A stretch of DNA of 64,000 nucleotides from an uncultured Prochlorococcus sp. (GTDB lineage Bacteria; Cyanobacteriota; Cyanobacteriia; PCC-6307; Cyanobiaceae): positions 1 to 64,000 of the forward strand of contig CABZHQ010000002.1 of NCBI GenBank assembly GCA_902525585.1. The letters run 5' to 3'. Positions 51,225 to 63,814 of the stretch are shown in pieces (the stretch's first letter is position 1; every line of letters begins with the position of its first letter). Made by a program: the position numbers and the translations under genes. The notes below the pieces were generated by a model. That model was not told the origin of the DNA. It saw only the letters and a program-made list of their open reading frames with translations, and did not search any database.

Positions 51225-52152
51225 TTTAATAAAGTTTTTGTCTGAATTAATTGAAGTTTTAACAAAGGACGGGAGTTACTCATTAAGAAGTGTATTTTTT
51301 CAAGAGAATTTCCATAGCCTATTAGGAGCGCTGGAGGAGACAAAATCAAAGTTTACAGCCACTTCTGATTTGCAAAGATTTAAGGGTAAATCTCTTAGTG
51401 TTTTGGATATATGTTTTGGCTTAGGATACAATTCCGCTTCTTTATTAAATGAATTAATTAAACAAAAATCCTATTTAAATTTGTATGCTTTGGAGATTGA
51501 TAAAAAGCCTCTTGAATATTCGCTTAGAAATGAATCTTTCCTGAAATTATGGGACCCAAAAGTCAAAAGAATATTTAAATCATTGTACTGCAATGATTAC
51601 TTTGAGGATCAGTTTTTTAAATGCAGTTTTTTATGGGGTGATGCTAGAAAAAAAATCAACATTATTCCTCCATCAATTAAATTCGATCTGATTTATTTAG
51701 ATGGCTTTTCTCCGCAAAAATGCCCACAAGTATGGACAATTGAATTTTTATCTAAAGTAACAGAAAAGCTCAAACCTCAGGGTTATTTAATAACTTATTC
51801 TTCTTCAGCGGCAGTAAGAAAAACTTTAAGAAATTTTGGATTAGAAATTTTTACTATAAAACCAAGTTTTAATAACAAAACACTTTGGAGTCAGGGAACT
51901 GTCGCAATATCAAAATTTCATAAGAATAAATTGAAAGCCAATTTCAATTTTGAAAAGTTATCTTTAATGGAAGAGGAACATCTCTTAACAAAAGCTAGTA
52001 TTCCATATAGAGATAAAGATTTAAACTTAAATAAAGACGATATAATTAAGAAAAGATTAGACGAGCAATTATTATCAAATTTATTATCTACAAATAAATG
52101 GAGAGAAAAGTGGGGAATGACGAAGTTATCCTCAAGAGTTAGATTTAAATAA
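51166..52152 (+). CDS. MnmC-like SAM-dependent methyltransferase (DUF752)
   Basis: '[20 protein letters not shown]', '[26 protein letters not shown]'; the 5' end overlapping aroA is probably not coding. Confidence 0.85.
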   Translation: MLLEYRIPIFGKTLPNSLANLIKFLSELIEVLTKDGSYSLRSVFFQENFHSLLGALEETKSKFTATSDLQRFKGKSLSVLDICFGLGYNSASLLNELIKQKSYLNLYALEIDKKPLEYSLRNESFLKLWDPKVKRIFKSLYCNDYFEDQFFKCSFLWGDARKKINIIPPSIKFDLIYLDGFSPQKCPQVWTIEFLSKVTEKLKPQGYLITYSSSAAVRKTLRNFGLEIFTIKPSFNNKTLWSQGTVAISKFHKNKLKANFNFEKLSLMEEEHLLTKASIPYRDKDLNLNKDDIIKKRLDEQLLSNLLSTNKWREKWGMTKLSSRVRFK

Positions 52153-52167
52153 GTACTTCAAATAAAT

Positions 52168-53517
52168 ATGTTAAGTGTTGCAATATTAGCGGCAGGGAAG
52201 GGCACTAGGATGGAAAGCTCATTGCCAAAAGTTTTACATAAAATTTCTGGCAAAAGTCTTCTACAAAGAGTAATTGATTCATGTGTTGAATTAAAACCCC
52301 ATCAAATCTTTGTAATTACAGGACACAAATCAAAAGAAGTACAAAAGTCAATTCCAAATAATAAAAAAATCAATGTAGTTATTCAAGAACCTCAATCAGG
52401 AACCGGTCATGCTATACAAGTACTTTGTAGAGAAATTAAAAAACACCAAGGAAAACTTTTGGTACTTAACGGTGATGTACCACTAATTAGGCCTAGTACT
52501 CTTAAAAAGCTTTTATATTTACACGACTCAAAAAATGCTGATGTTTCTTTAATAACTACAAAGAAAACAAATCCTCATGGATATGGCAGAGTTTTTTTGC
52601 GGGGGAATTTTATAGAGAGAATTGTTGAAGAAAAAGATTGCAATGATCTAGAACGAGAAAATCCATTAATAAATGCAGGTATTTACTGTTTTAACTGGAG
52701 TAACTTGTCAGAAATAATTAATACGTTGCAAAGCAATAATAATCAAAAAGAAATTTACTTAACAGATACAATTTCTTTGCTAAAGAATTCCTTAAGCCTC
52801 GAGGTAGAGGATAATGGTGAGCTTCAGGGAATAAATAACAGAATTCAACTATCAGAATGCGAAGAAAATATTCAGAATTCAATTAAAGAAAAGCATATGC
52901 TTAATGGTGTAACTTTTATAAATAAAGCAAGTTGTTCAATTAGTGAAGAAGCAGAAATTGGTAAGGATGTAATCATAGAAGCTAATACACATATAAGGGG
53001 AAATACCAAAATAAATAATCATTGCATTATTGGACCAAATACTTTTATTGAGAATTCTAATGTGGGACTGCATTGTGAAATTTCAAACTCTACTGTTTAT
53101 GACTCTCAGATCATGGATTATATAAAAATTGGTCCTTACAGTCATATAAGACCAAACTCCAAAATATCTTCCTTTAGCAAAATTGGTAATTTTGTTGAAA
53201 TCAAAAATAGTCATTTAGAGGAAGAATCTAAAGTAAACCATTTAAGTTATATCGGGGATTCTATTATTGGAAGATCTACAAATATAGGAGCAGGTACTAT
53301 TACTGCAAATTTTGATGGTCAGAAAAAACATCAAACAAAAATTGGTAAAAATTCCAGTATTGGTGCAAATACAGTTTTTGTCGCGCCAATAAATCTCGGC
53401 GAATCAGTAACAACCGGCGCCGGTTCAGTTATCACCAAAGACTCTAAAGATAATTCATTAGCAATCTCAAGAACTAAGCAAGTTAATATAGAAAATTGGG
53501 AAAGAAAGAAATCTTGA
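52168..53517 (+). CDS. glmU: Bifunctional GlmU
   Basis: '[32 protein letters not shown]', C-terminal left-handed beta helix hexapeptides. Confidence 0.96.
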   Translation: MLSVAILAAGKGTRMESSLPKVLHKISGKSLLQRVIDSCVELKPHQIFVITGHKSKEVQKSIPNNKKINVVIQEPQSGTGHAIQVLCREIKKHQGKLLVLNGDVPLIRPSTLKKLLYLHDSKNADVSLITTKKTNPHGYGRVFLRGNFIERIVEEKDCNDLERENPLINAGIYCFNWSNLSEIINTLQSNNNQKEIYLTDTISLLKNSLSLEVEDNGELQGINNRIQLSECEENIQNSIKEKHMLNGVTFINKASCSISEEAEIGKDVIIEANTHIRGNTKINNHCIIGPNTFIENSNVGLHCEISNSTVYDSQIMDYIKIGPYSHIRPNSKISSFSKIGNFVEIKNSHLEEESKVNHLSYIGDSIIGRSTNIGAGTITANFDGQKKHQTKIGKNSSIGANTVFVAPINLGESVTTGAGSVITKDSKDNSLAISRTKQVNIENWERKKS

Positions 53518-53518
53518 T

Positions 53519-54895
53519 CTAATTAATTAATTCAATAATTTTTTCAAGCTGCCAACATCTGCTCCCTTTTATAAGAATAGAATCACCATTTTTTGTGGAT
53601 TTGTTTATCTCTTTAGGTACATCTTTAATATTATTTACAACTAAAAATTTTTTATTGTCTTTAAGATAGTTTGTGTAAATTTTTTGATTTTTTTTATCGC
53701 AAATAAATAAACATTTTTCTATGTCTGAATTATTAACTAAGTTGAATATTTCCTTATGATATTTTTCAGATTCATCACCCAATTCTTGCATACTTCCAAA
53801 TATGAAAAATTTATTTCTCGGTTTTTCAAGAAGGGTTTTAATACATGCTTTTACTGACTCTGGCGAAGCGTTATATGATTCATCATATATTGTCGTTTTT
53901 ACTGATTGAAGAATTTTATTCCTTCCACCTAAACTTGCGAAATTAAATTTATTAAAACTTGCAAAATCAATTCCTAGCTCTTTAGCAACTGCATAAGCAT
54001 ATAAGAAATTCCAAGCATTGTGAAATCCCTCTAATGAAATTTCAAAGGTATTTTCTTCAACTAAAATTGTTTTTTTCGAAGGATTATAAAATCCTCGCAA
54101 ATTATCATCTTTCTCAAAACTATCCTTTCGATTTTTTATATTTAATAGTCTTACTTTTATCACTCTCCCTTTCCAAAAATTTTTTAAAGTTATTTCTAGA
54201 AATGGATCATTTGCTGGAATTATTACAACTCCATTGGGATTTAGGAACTTACTAATTTCACACTTTGCATAAGTAATATTTTTTTTCGAACCTAATAAAC
54301 CAATATGAGCTGTGCCAATATTAGTAATAACTGCAATATCTGGCTCGCTAAATTTAGATAAATTCTCAATCTGTCCAAGACCTCTCATCCCCATCTCAAG
54401 AACTAAAACTTTATCTTCTATGTCTGTAGCAAAAATAGTAAGACCAACTCCAATCTCATTATTAAAATTTGCATGAGATAATTTAATTCTTCCAAGTTTA
54501 TTTAAAACCCCACCAATCATTTCCTTTGTTGTTGTTTTACCCACAGAACCAGTTACCGCAACAACAGGGATATCTAATTTTTTTCTTTTTAGCAATGCTA
54601 ATTTTTGAAATGCTTCTAATGTGTCATTTACAACCCAATAAGGAAAATCACTTGGAAGTAATTTCTGCATCCCTTTTCTAATTACTACTGATTTAACTCC
54701 TTTATTTAAAACCTCTGGAAGAAAACTATGTCCGTCAAAATTTTTACCCTTGATAGCTATAAAAAGATCATTTTTTAGTAAAGTTCTACTATCAATACTT
54801 ATATTTCTAAATTTTAAAAAATCTCTTTTCCCCAAGCTTAGGTTTTTAATATCCCCTAAAACATTATTTAATTCTGATAAAGAGAATTCCATCAA
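53519..54895 (-). CDS. murF: UDP-N-acetylmuramoyl-tripeptide--D-alanyl-D-alanine ligase
   Basis: 'ISIDSRTLLKNDLFIAIKGKNFDGHSF', 'VAVTGSVGKTTTKEMIGGVL'. Confidence 0.95.
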   Translation of the reverse strand: MMEFSLSELNNVLGDIKNLSLGKRDFLKFRNISIDSRTLLKNDLFIAIKGKNFDGHSFLPEVLNKGVKSVVIRKGMQKLLPSDFPYWVVNDTLEAFQKLALLKRKKLDIPVVAVTGSVGKTTTKEMIGGVLNKLGRIKLSHANFNNEIGVGLTIFATDIEDKVLVLEMGMRGLGQIENLSKFSEPDIAVITNIGTAHIGLLGSKKNITYAKCEISKFLNPNGVVIIPANDPFLEITLKNFWKGRVIKVRLLNIKNRKDSFEKDDNLRGFYNPSKKTILVEENTFEISLEGFHNAWNFLYAYAVAKELGIDFASFNKFNFASLGGRNKILQSVKTTIYDESYNASPESVKACIKTLLEKPRNKFFIFGSMQELGDESEKYHKEIFNLVNNSDIEKCLFICDKKNQKIYTNYLKDNKKFLVVNNIKDVPKEINKSTKNGDSILIKGSRCWQLEKIIELIN

Positions 54896-54904
54896 AAAAT
54901 TAAG

Positions 54905-56356
54905 TCATACTTTTTTTAAAGATGGATCAGCTGATTGTCCGTAAGAGAACTTTTCAACTTCAGCAAAATCTGGAGATGGTTCTTTTATTCCACAAACATC
55001 TTTGTACATAATTTCGTATTCGAGTGCGGATCTTTGCCAACTAAACTCTTGGCTCATCGCTCTTTTTTGTAATAATTCCCAACTATCTTTATGCCTAAAG
55101 GCCTCCCAAGACCTTACTAAAGATGTATAGAAATCTATAGGCTCAAAGCGATCGAAGCAAAAACCTGTACCACTATTATTTTCTGGATCATGAGGTAAAA
55201 CTGTGTCAACTAAACCTCCTACTCGCCTTACTATAGGAATAGAACCATACCTCATCGCAAGTAGTTGACTAATACCACAAGGTTCGAATCTACTTGGCAT
55301 TAAAAATGCATCAGAGCCTCCATATATAAGTCTTGATAAAGAATCATCATATGTAAGAAATACAGAAAATCTTCCTGGATAATCTAATGCAAGTTGCCAT
55401 AATCCTGACTCTAAATATCTATCTCCAGTCCCTAAAACAACTATTTGCGAATCAGTATATGCTAAAAGTCTTCTTGAAACTTGTAGAAGTAAGTCAACCC
55501 CTTTCTGATCAACTAACCTACTGACCATACCTAAAAGATATTTTTTAGCATTAACTTCGAGACCCATTTCTCTCTGCAAAATTTTTTTATTTTCTAGCCT
55601 ATTTTCTAGATTCTTAATACTAAATTTTGCAGGTAAAACTGGATCTTTGGCTGGATTCCATTCATCAAGATCTATACCATTAAGAATTCCCCTTAATTTA
55701 CCCGAAATGTAATTAAGTAATCCTTCAAGGCTTTCCCCATATTCATGGGTTTTAATTTCATCTGCATAAGTCGGAGAAACAGCATTGACCCTATCTGCGT
55801 ACAACATTGCCGCAGCCATTGTGTGGTCTCCATGCATATACCAAGGACACCAAGTCATTTTTTCAAGTTTCCATCTCCAAGGGCCTTGGTATTTTAAATT
55901 ATGAATTGTGAAGACAGTACTAATTTCAGGGTCCTGATGCATCCACACAGGAATCATTCCAGTGTGCCAATCATGACAATGGAGGACTTGAGGTTTCCAA
56001 CAATTCCAGGCAAATTCTGCAGTAGCACTGGCAAAAAATGTAAAGCGCCAGTCCTCACTTTCGCCTCCATATATTTGGTCAGAGTCAAACGTTGGATGAC
56101 CCACTAGGTAAATCACATAATTATGCATGGGATGTTTTGCTTCATATACGGCAAAATCAGTGCCCATTGTATTTGCTCTAAATACTGGTTCATTCGATAC
56201 CTCTAAAAGACTCCACAATTTTCCATATCCTGGAATTATTACCCTTACATCGTGACCAAGTTTTATCAAAGATGGAGGCAACGAACCAACCACATCTCCC
56301 ATACCTCCAACTTTGATCATTGGAGCACATTCAGCAGCGGCAAGAAGAATTCTCAT
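54905..56356 (-). CDS. glgA: Glycogen synthase
   Basis: '[27 protein letters not shown]', '[27 protein letters not shown]'. Confidence 0.96.
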   Translation of the reverse strand: MRILLAAAECAPMIKVGGMGDVVGSLPPSLIKLGHDVRVIIPGYGKLWSLLEVSNEPVFRANTMGTDFAVYEAKHPMHNYVIYLVGHPTFDSDQIYGGESEDWRFTFFASATAEFAWNCWKPQVLHCHDWHTGMIPVWMHQDPEISTVFTIHNLKYQGPWRWKLEKMTWCPWYMHGDHTMAAAMLYADRVNAVSPTYADEIKTHEYGESLEGLLNYISGKLRGILNGIDLDEWNPAKDPVLPAKFSIKNLENRLENKKILQREMGLEVNAKKYLLGMVSRLVDQKGVDLLLQVSRRLLAYTDSQIVVLGTGDRYLESGLWQLALDYPGRFSVFLTYDDSLSRLIYGGSDAFLMPSRFEPCGISQLLAMRYGSIPIVRRVGGLVDTVLPHDPENNSGTGFCFDRFEPIDFYTSLVRSWEAFRHKDSWELLQKRAMSQEFSWQRSALEYEIMYKDVCGIKEPSPDFAEVEKFSYGQSADPSLKKV

Positions 56357-56392
56357 TGATTATTATTAAAAAAAGTTCTTTTGAAAAATAAA

Positions 56393-57250
56393 CTAGGGTG
56401 TCCACTTATAGTCAGAAAAGTCTGGTGGACGCTTTTCAAGAAAGGCATCTCTACCTTCTTGAGCTTCTTCAGTCGAATAGAATAATTGAGTTGTGTATCC
56501 AGATAATTCTTGAATACCTGCAATCCCATCATTCTCTGCATTGAATGAAGCTTTAAGAATACGAATAGCAGTTGGACTATTTCGTAAAATCTCTCTTGCC
56601 CAGATTACACCCTCAGCTTCTAATTCTTCAATCTTTGTAATTGCATTTATCAAGCCCATCTTCAAAGCTTCCTTAGAATTATATTTTCTACACAAAAACC
56701 AAATTTCTTTTGCTTTTCTTTGACCAACAAGTCTTGCTAAATAACTAGATCCAAAACCCGCATCAAAACTACCAACTCTTGGACCTGTTTGACCAAATAT
56801 TGCGTTTTCAGAGGCGATACTGAGATCACAAATTAGATGAAGTACCTGCCCTCCTCCAATTGCGAAACCAGGAACTAAGGCAATAACTACTTTAGGCAAA
56901 CTTCTTATTAATCTTTGAAGTTCAAGTACATTTAATCTCTGCTTCCCTTGATCATTTTTATATCCATTTTTACCCCTTACACTCTGATCACCTCCAGAGC
57001 AAAAAGAATAAATGCCTTTCTTGTCAGGTCCCGCACCTGTAAAGAGAACTACGCCAATAGTTTCATCATTTCTTACGATATCAAATGCGTCAATGAGTTC
57101 ATCTACAGTTTGTGGCCTAAATGCATTTCTTTTTTCAGGCCGATTAATTGCAATTCTCGCTATTCCCTCATCTGATTTGTGAAACAATATATCCCCATAA
57201 GATTTGCATTCTGACCAATTTAAAGTTGTTTTTCCAGGTAATACTTTCAT
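56393..57250 (-). CDS. menB: 1,4-dihydroxy-2-naphthoyl-CoA synthase
   Basis: '[24 protein letters not shown]', '[11 protein letters not shown]', '[21 protein letters not shown]'. Confidence 0.96.
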   Translation of the reverse strand: MKVLPGKTTLNWSECKSYGDILFHKSDEGIARIAINRPEKRNAFRPQTVDELIDAFDIVRNDETIGVVLFTGAGPDKKGIYSFCSGGDQSVRGKNGYKNDQGKQRLNVLELQRLIRSLPKVVIALVPGFAIGGGQVLHLICDLSIASENAIFGQTGPRVGSFDAGFGSSYLARLVGQRKAKEIWFLCRKYNSKEALKMGLINAITKIEELEAEGVIWAREILRNSPTAIRILKASFNAENDGIAGIQELSGYTTQLFYSTEEAQEGRDAFLEKRPPDFSDYKWTP

Positions 57251-57285
57251 GAAATCTAATTATTCAAAGATAGAAAATGATAAAT

Positions 57286-59049
57286 TTAACTGCCAATTAT
57301 TTTTTCTAGCAAGGCATTTTTTTCACAAATTTCATTTTCTGGATCAACATTAACTTTAATTATTACAGATTTTTGGATAGAAATGCTCCAATCTAATGCC
57401 TCTCGTAATTTTTTAAAATTTGCCACACTTTTAAAGTTTACTTGATAACTTTCCGCAAGTTTTGGCCAGTTTATTTCTTTTGGCATAATAAATAGTTTTT
57501 TTAATTCATCTTCTTTTAAATTTTCTTTATAAATACGATTAAATATATTTCCGCCATTATTATTTATCAAAAGAATTGTTAAATTCATGTCGATTGAATT
57601 TTCAATCAGCCAACCATTTATATCATGTATAAAAGCCAAATCTCCAGTCACAAGAAGTAGAGGATTTTTAATTCTAGAAATACCTAATGCAAGAGATAAA
57701 GTGCCGTCTATGCCAGAAGCGCCCCTAAAACTGAAACAATTTCTTGTTAAAGTACCATTTTCTGAAAATGTTAGCCAATCTCTAATCGGGCTACTCGCGG
57801 AAAGCATTATAGGATTTTCAGTTGGCCAAAGTTTTGGAACAAGATTTGCAAGCATATACTCAGTAATTTGATTATCTTGAGTAATTTTCTCTTTTAAAAT
57901 TTCTTTAATCTGCTCGCCTTCCTCTATTAGATTAAGAGCCATCGGAGTAAGAGGCTTTTTGTTTTTTTCGTTGATTGATAATTCTTCTAACAATAGAGTA
58001 GTGAAATTTGATAGCCCAAAATCATATTCAAATGATTGTTTTGTAGGGTCCAATTTTCTATAGTTTTTTTCTTTTATAAGAATTTGTATCCCTTTGAAGT
58101 TTATTAAAAACTTCTCCAAATCAATTGAGGATGACATAGGGCCAAGCCTCAAAAGTTGATGACAATTTATTGAATTTTTATTTTTTCTTAGGACTAATTC
58201 CCAATTCACGACTAGTCCTCTCAAACCAGAATAAACACCTGAAACAGGATCAGCAAATACTGGCCAACCAGTAATCTCTTGTAATCGTTCTAAAGACTTA
58301 TTGAAAGAAGTTAAATCATTTATGGAACCTTGATAGGGACCTACCAAAATAATGCCGGATTCATCTAAATTTAAATTTTCTGAAATTTCGAAGAATTTGT
58401 TATTATCAGACTTTATTTCAACTTCCTGAAATATATATTTTTTCTTTAAATAAGTTCTCTCAAAAACCTCTAAAACATTTTTTTTATTTAAAAATGAAAT
58501 ATCTAAAGGCTTATTAATAGGAATATTTAAATGAATAGGACCTGGGAAGGTTGATATTTGTTTCTCAATAGTTCGAACTAAATTCAAGATTTCATTTTCT
58601 TTTGTTTCATGAAGTCCATTCAGATTTGTACTTAAAACCCTTCTGCAGACTGAACTCAAAAAATCTTCTTGATTTACTGTTTGATTAGCGCCACAATCTT
58701 TTAATCTTAAGGGTCTATCTGCAGTAAGAAATATAATACCTTTACAAGATCGGTCTGCCTCAACTGCCGCTGGCAATAAGTTACTTACGGCAGTTCCAGA
58801 AGTTGTAATAACTAAAGAAAGATTACCTGAGGCAGCAGAAATCCCAAGAGAGTGGAATCCCGCAGATCTCTCATCTATTGAATTGAAAATATTTACAAGT
58901 CCTAATTTGTTTAATTCTCCAGCAGCTATTGCCAAAGGTGCCGATCTACTTCCAGGACATAATATTAAATTTTGAACTCCTATTTTTATAAGAAGATTCA
59001 AAAGTTGTAAACTTCTAAGAAAATTTTTGCATTCAATAGATGATGTCAT
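57286..59049 (-). CDS. menD: SEPHCHC synthase
   Basis: '[20 protein letters not shown]', '[15 protein letters not shown]', '[14 protein letters not shown]'. Confidence 0.95.
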   Translation of the reverse strand: MTSSIECKNFLRSLQLLNLLIKIGVQNLILCPGSRSAPLAIAAGELNKLGLVNIFNSIDERSAGFHSLGISAASGNLSLVITTSGTAVSNLLPAAVEADRSCKGIIFLTADRPLRLKDCGANQTVNQEDFLSSVCRRVLSTNLNGLHETKENEILNLVRTIEKQISTFPGPIHLNIPINKPLDISFLNKKNVLEVFERTYLKKKYIFQEVEIKSDNNKFFEISENLNLDESGIILVGPYQGSINDLTSFNKSLERLQEITGWPVFADPVSGVYSGLRGLVVNWELVLRKNKNSINCHQLLRLGPMSSSIDLEKFLINFKGIQILIKEKNYRKLDPTKQSFEYDFGLSNFTTLLLEELSINEKNKKPLTPMALNLIEEGEQIKEILKEKITQDNQITEYMLANLVPKLWPTENPIMLSASSPIRDWLTFSENGTLTRNCFSFRGASGIDGTLSLALGISRIKNPLLLVTGDLAFIHDINGWLIENSIDMNLTILLINNNGGNIFNRIYKENLKEDELKKLFIMPKEINWPKLAESYQVNFKSVANFKKLREALDWSISIQKSVIIKVNVDPENEICEKNALLEKIIGS

Positions 59050-59099
59050 AATTTATATAAATGCTTTGGGATTTTCCTTATAACTGAATTAAATAAAAC

Positions 59100-59684
59100 A
59101 TGTCTACAACTCAAGAAAAAAGAAATTCAATACTAAAGGATTTAAAAAATCTTTTAATCTGGATATCTATAGCTTTAATTATACGATGGCAGGTTGTAGA
59201 GCCAAGATGGATCCCATCCGGTTCAATGCTTCCAACTCTTCAAATACAAGATAAAATTCTTGTTGAGAAAGTAACCCCCAAAATCATATCCAAATCAAAT
59301 CTTTCAAAATTAAAAAATAAAATAGTTGTTTTTAACGTTCCCGAACAATTAATTAATGCTGGTTATGAAGCAGATACTGCACTAATAAAAAGGGTAATTG
59401 GAATACCTGGAGACAAGGTAGAAGTAAGAGAGGGTAACCTTTACTTAAATGATATCGTTCAAAAAAATTACGTTTTTGATAAAAATATTAATTATTCTAT
59501 AGGGCCTTTTATTGTCCCTGAAGAGTCATTATGGGTAATGGGAGATAATAGAAATAACAGTATGGACTCTCATATTTGGGGATTTTTACCATATGAAAAG
59601 GTTATTGGTAAAGCTATTTTTAGATATTGGCCGTTTAATAAAATTGGACCTATTCGGTTCCCTGCACTTAATAATTTAGATTAA
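59100..59684 (+). CDS. lepB: Signal peptidase I
   Basis: 'PRWIPSGSMLPTLQIQDKILVEKV', 'ALIKRVIGIPGDKVEV', 'WVMGDNRNNSMDSHIWG'. Confidence 0.96.
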   Translation: MSTTQEKRNSILKDLKNLLIWISIALIIRWQVVEPRWIPSGSMLPTLQIQDKILVEKVTPKIISKSNLSKLKNKIVVFNVPEQLINAGYEADTALIKRVIGIPGDKVEVREGNLYLNDIVQKNYVFDKNINYSIGPFIVPEESLWVMGDNRNNSMDSHIWGFLPYEKVIGKAIFRYWPFNKIGPIRFPALNNLD

Positions 59685-59729
59685 TGGGTACGTGATGTTG
59701 TAGTGTTTTTATATCTTGAAGGTGTAGAA

Positions 59730-60065
59730 ATGTTTAATCCAGAATTTCTTGCTACTGAAAATAATGATCCAAACGATGAGAATGATTTAATACAATATTT
59801 ACAAAAACAATCTCCAGAAGTTTTGCAAAGAGTCGCAAAATCAGCTAGTGAAGATATTCAAGAAATTATTAGACAAAATGTTCAAGGTCTTCTTGGAATG
59901 CTTCCTTCAGATCAATTTGATGTAAAAATTACATCTTCAAAAGACAACATCGCCAATTTATTATCTTCTGCAATGATGACAGGATATTTCTTAAGACAAA
60001 TGGAGCAAAGAAAAGAGCTAGAACAAACTCTTAAAAATGATGAAAACATGTCTATTGAAGAATAA
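59730..60065 (+). CDS. DUF760 family protein
   Basis: 'LIQYLQKQSPEVLQRVAKSASEDIQEIIRQNVQGLLGMLPSDQFDVKITSSKDNIANLLSSAMMTGYFLRQMEQR'; likely start MFNPEF within ORF opening at 59703. Confidence 0.8.
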   Translation: MFNPEFLATENNDPNDENDLIQYLQKQSPEVLQRVAKSASEDIQEIIRQNVQGLLGMLPSDQFDVKITSSKDNIANLLSSAMMTGYFLRQMEQRKELEQTLKNDENMSIEE

Positions 60066-60071
60066 TAGTTT

Positions 60072-61235
60072 TTAAAGATTTACTTCTTCAGGAATTATTC
60101 CTAGTTCAAACAACTTTTTATATAAACCCATCAGAAATTTATTATCCTCAGGAAGTTTGTCCCACTTTTGGGAATTAATTTCATTAATTAATTTTTGACA
60201 ATCTTCTATTGTGAATTTTATAGGTGCATTAAAATGAGCTGGAATTAAATATTCCATATCATCAAAAGACTTGATATTTTCTAACCATTTAAGTAAGACT
60301 TCTTTTGAACGAGGAAAAATTAATTTTTGTAAAACTGGTGCAATTTGAACCTTAGGATTATCTTTACCCATTATTTCAACAAGAGAGGATTCCCAATCTT
60401 CGTCCCATAAAAAGGGATAAATACCGAAATGAGATCTCCAATTTCTAAGATCTTTTTTGAATGAATACTTAAATATTTTTTTTAAAGGTGGAATATTTAA
60501 TTTACCTGGTTTCAAAAAAGATGAAAATAAGACTAACCTTTTCCAACCTTTTTTTCTTTGTTCGAGGGTGTCAATCAAGGGTTCATCTCCTCTCTCTCTA
60601 GAATGAAAAAGAAGTGGAGTTGGATCAAAATTAAATATCTCAGGTGGTGTGGAGTCTATTCCAACTATTGCGTCTGTTACGTGAAGAGTTTTCGTAGGGT
60701 AATGGAAACAGCTTATCTCCTGATATCTTCCAAGTCCTAAATTCAGTGGGCCTAATGAAGACCATTTAAAGGAGTTTGTATATGGAGTACCTTCCTCAAA
60801 CAGTATTCTTGATCTTTTTGATGGAATCCCTAAAAAATCTAGTGGTAGATTTATGGGGAAACTCCATTGTCCAGGACAAAGCCAAATTTCTGCATCTTTA
60901 AAAATTCTTGAAAGAGCTGGCAGTCCAATTTTATGTTCTAGTCCAGAGGCACTTGGTAAAATTATTGTTTTTACTTTGCCATGAATCGTAATTAATTTTT
61001 CTAACTCATTTATTAATTCTTTTGTCGGAGGCAGTGGATTTATTAGCATCAATCCATTATCAACCTTTATTACGGTCATTCTTATTGGAACAGCAACATA
61101 ATAAAGTCCCTGTATTTGTTCAATGGACCATATTTGATCAGGGATTAATTCTCTAAGAATTGTTTTCTTTTTTCCATAAGGATATAAGGGGAATAATGGC
61201 CACCAACTCCATTTTTTATTTAAAGTTTCTTCCAT
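60072..61235 (-). CDS. DUF4336 family protein
   Basis: 'WSWWPLFPLYPYGKKKTILRELIPDQIWSIEQIQGLYYVAVPIRMTVIKV'. Confidence 0.75.
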   Translation of the reverse strand: MEETLNKKWSWWPLFPLYPYGKKKTILRELIPDQIWSIEQIQGLYYVAVPIRMTVIKVDNGLMLINPLPPTKELINELEKLITIHGKVKTIILPSASGLEHKIGLPALSRIFKDAEIWLCPGQWSFPINLPLDFLGIPSKRSRILFEEGTPYTNSFKWSSLGPLNLGLGRYQEISCFHYPTKTLHVTDAIVGIDSTPPEIFNFDPTPLLFHSRERGDEPLIDTLEQRKKGWKRLVLFSSFLKPGKLNIPPLKKIFKYSFKKDLRNWRSHFGIYPFLWDEDWESSLVEIMGKDNPKVQIAPVLQKLIFPRSKEVLLKWLENIKSFDDMEYLIPAHFNAPIKFTIEDCQKLINEINSQKWDKLPEDNKFLMGLYKKLFELGIIPEEVNL

Positions 61236-61240
61236 CGCTA

Positions 61241-62113
61241 TTATTTATACCCAGCAAATAATTTCTTTAACTTAAATATTCCATATCTAGGAGCGAATAA
61301 AAAAGCAAATAAAAAAATAAAAGTTTGTGCCAATACAATTGATCCACCTGTTTCAAGATCAAACCAAAAACTAACATAGATTCCTATAAGGCTTGAGATA
61401 ATTGCACTTAATACTGAAATTACTGTCATATTATCAAACTTATCCGTAAGTAAATATGCTGTAGCCCCTGGCGTAATCAACATTGCAACTACCAAAATAA
61501 TTCCAACAGACTGCAAGCCAACAACAGCTGCCAAAGATAAGCATGTGAGGAGTAAATAATGAAGAAAAAATACATTAATCCCAACTGTTTTTGCATGCCT
61601 AGGATCAAAACAATAAAGCATTAAATCTTTTCTGAAAATTGATAACAGGATTACTACCAATAAACAAATAAATATAGTTTGTTTTACATCTGAAAGTGAT
61701 ATTCCTAATGGACTACCAAAAAGAATTGAGTGCAGATCAATATTACTTTTAATCTTAGAAACCAATACGATTCCAAGAGCAAAAAATCCAGTAAATACTA
61801 ACCCGATAACAGTATCTTCCTTTACTCTAGATTTCTGCTTAATAAACCCTATCAATGCTACAGACCCAACTCCGAAAATAAATGCCCCTAATGAGAAAGG
61901 AAGACCTAGTGCATAAGCAACCACAACACCAGGCATTACTGAATGTGACACTGCATCTCCCATCAAAGCCCATCCTTTAAGAGTCAAATAACTTGACAGG
62001 AAACCACAAACAGCTGCAACTAGTGAACTCATAAGAAGTGCTTTTCTCATAAATTCATGAGTTAAAGGATCTGTTATGAATGAATCTAAAGTTAAAAAAG
62101 AACAGAGCTCCAT
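61241..62113 (-). CDS. Mn/Zn ABC transporter permease (ABC-3 family)
   Basis: 'MGDAVSHSVMPGVVVAYALG', 'HARTVGIN'-like 'PRHAKTVGIN', 'LLVVAMLITPGATAYLL'-type sequence. Confidence 0.92.
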   Translation of the reverse strand: MELCSFLTLDSFITDPLTHEFMRKALLMSSLVAAVCGFLSSYLTLKGWALMGDAVSHSVMPGVVVAYALGLPFSLGAFIFGVGSVALIGFIKQKSRVKEDTVIGLVFTGFFALGIVLVSKIKSNIDLHSILFGSPLGISLSDVKQTIFICLLVVILLSIFRKDLMLYCFDPRHAKTVGINVFFLHYLLLTCLSLAAVVGLQSVGIILVVAMLITPGATAYLLTDKFDNMTVISVLSAIISSLIGIYVSFWFDLETGGSIVLAQTFIFLFAFLFAPRYGIFKLKKLFAGYK

Positions 62114-62125
62114 ATAATTTAAAAT

Positions 62126-62890
62126 TTAGGATTCAGGTCCAAACAAGAAATCAGGTGAGATCCCTCCAAAAGTGGTTGTAATATTTTCAGGGGTAAACAC
62201 TTCAGAGGTCTCTCCGTAAGCTACAACAGTTTTATTTATTAAAAGCACCAAATCACAAAATTCACGGACATGAATCATATCGTGAGTTGATAATAATATA
62301 GTTTTTCCCTCATTTTTAAATTGAATAAATAATTCAGAGATAAGTTTCTCAGTTCTTATATCAACACCTGAAAAAGGCTCATCAAGAAGTAATATTGAAG
62401 CTCTTTGCGCAATTGCTCTAGCTAAAAAAGTTCGTTTTCTCTGACCTCCAGATAAGTTTCCAATAGGTGTAGATAAATGATCAGTAAGATCAACTCTCTC
62501 AATAGCATCTTTAACCGCCTGAACATCAGACTCTCTCGGGCACCTAAAAATATTCATAGAACCATATCTTCCCATCATCACTACATCCCAAACATTTACT
62601 GGAAATTGACTATCAATTCCCTCATTTTGAGGAACATAAGCAATTGTCTGATCTTTTTGAGCAGATCTTACAGACTCTCCATTTATTCTAATTTTTCCCT
62701 TTGAAATATTTACAAAGCCAGTTAAAGCATTAAAAAAAGTTGTTTTACCAGCCCCGTTCATCCCTACTAACCCACAAATCTGGCCAGGTTTCAATCTTAA
62801 ATTGGCATCATACAAAGCCACCTTACCGTTGTAATCTACGCAAATATTCTCTGCCTCAATCCTAAAGTTTTGATAATTGATTGTTTCCAT
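62126..62890 (-). CDS. Mn/Zn ABC transporter ATP-binding protein
   Basis: Walker A 'GMNGAGKTT', signature 'LSGGQRKRTFLARAIAQ', Walker B 'ILLLDEPF'. Confidence 0.95.
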   Translation of the reverse strand: METINYQNFRIEAENICVDYNGKVALYDANLRLKPGQICGLVGMNGAGKTTFFNALTGFVNISKGKIRINGESVRSAQKDQTIAYVPQNEGIDSQFPVNVWDVVMMGRYGSMNIFRCPRESDVQAVKDAIERVDLTDHLSTPIGNLSGGQRKRTFLARAIAQRASILLLDEPFSGVDIRTEKLISELFIQFKNEGKTILLSTHDMIHVREFCDLVLLINKTVVAYGETSEVFTPENITTTFGGISPDFLFGPES

Positions 62891-62893
62891 AAT

Positions 62894-63793
62894 TTAAAAA
62901 AGCCCTTTTTTTATCAATTCCAAATTATGCTCAAGCATTTTCATATAGGAACTAGCAGGCCCACTATCATCAGATAATGAATCAACAAAAAGATTTCCTC
63001 CAAAATTAGCCCCAGTTTCGTTTGCAACTACCATTTGAGATTCTTTACTTACAGTACTTTCGCAAAATACAGATGGAACATTTTTTTCTTTAACTAGTGA
63101 GATTGTTCTTGCCATTCTTTTGGGAGTAATTTGACTCTCAGCATTGACTGGCCACAAATAAACTTCCTCTAATCCATAATCATTTGTTAGATAAGAAAAA
63201 GCACCTTCACAACTTACTAGATACCTCCTGTCTTTATTTAAGTTATTAATAAAAAGTGAGAATTCTTTATCTATTTTAGATAGTTTATCTTTATAAATTT
63301 TTCCATTTTCTTCAAATAATGTCCTTTTGGATGGCCTCAATTCTGATAAAGAATCCACCAGAATATCTACGTATAGGATCCCTTTTCTTGGAGAAATCCA
63401 GGCATGAGGATTGGGTTTTCCTTTATAAAAATCTTCACTGATAAAAATAGGATCCAAATCTTCCGCGACAGTAATTCTTTTAACTTTTAAATTAGAAACA
63501 AATTTTTCAGCCCATAATTCAAATCCAAATCCATTATCAATAAAAACAAAAGCCTTAGAGGCATTTACCAAATCGCTTGGAGTTGGTTGGTAGCCATGAA
63601 CTTCAACTCCAGGTTTCGTTATTGATCTAACAATAAAATCGTCTTTAACGACATTGCTGATTATATCCGCCAAAACAGTGAAACTTGCCAGTATTACTTC
63701 TTTAGTTTCATTTTTATTTGATATTCTCTTACAAGAGCCTGAAGTAATAGAAAGCAGAAGTATCAAACTTAAAAAAAGAATATTTTTTTTCAT
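62894..63793 (-). CDS. Mn/Zn ABC transporter substrate-binding protein
   Basis: Lipoprotein-like N-terminus, 'VEVHGYQPTPSDLVNASKAFVFIDNGFGFELW', 'NPHAWISPRKGI'. Confidence 0.92.
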   Translation of the reverse strand: MKKNILFLSLILLLSITSGSCKRISNKNETKEVILASFTVLADIISNVVKDDFIVRSITKPGVEVHGYQPTPSDLVNASKAFVFIDNGFGFELWAEKFVSNLKVKRITVAEDLDPIFISEDFYKGKPNPHAWISPRKGILYVDILVDSLSELRPSKRTLFEENGKIYKDKLSKIDKEFSLFINNLNKDRRYLVSCEGAFSYLTNDYGLEEVYLWPVNAESQITPKRMARTISLVKEKNVPSVFCESTVSKESQMVVANETGANFGGNLFVDSLSDDSGPASSYMKMLEHNLELIKKGLF

Positions 63794-63814
63794 ATTTAAT
63801 ATTCATCCCAAGAT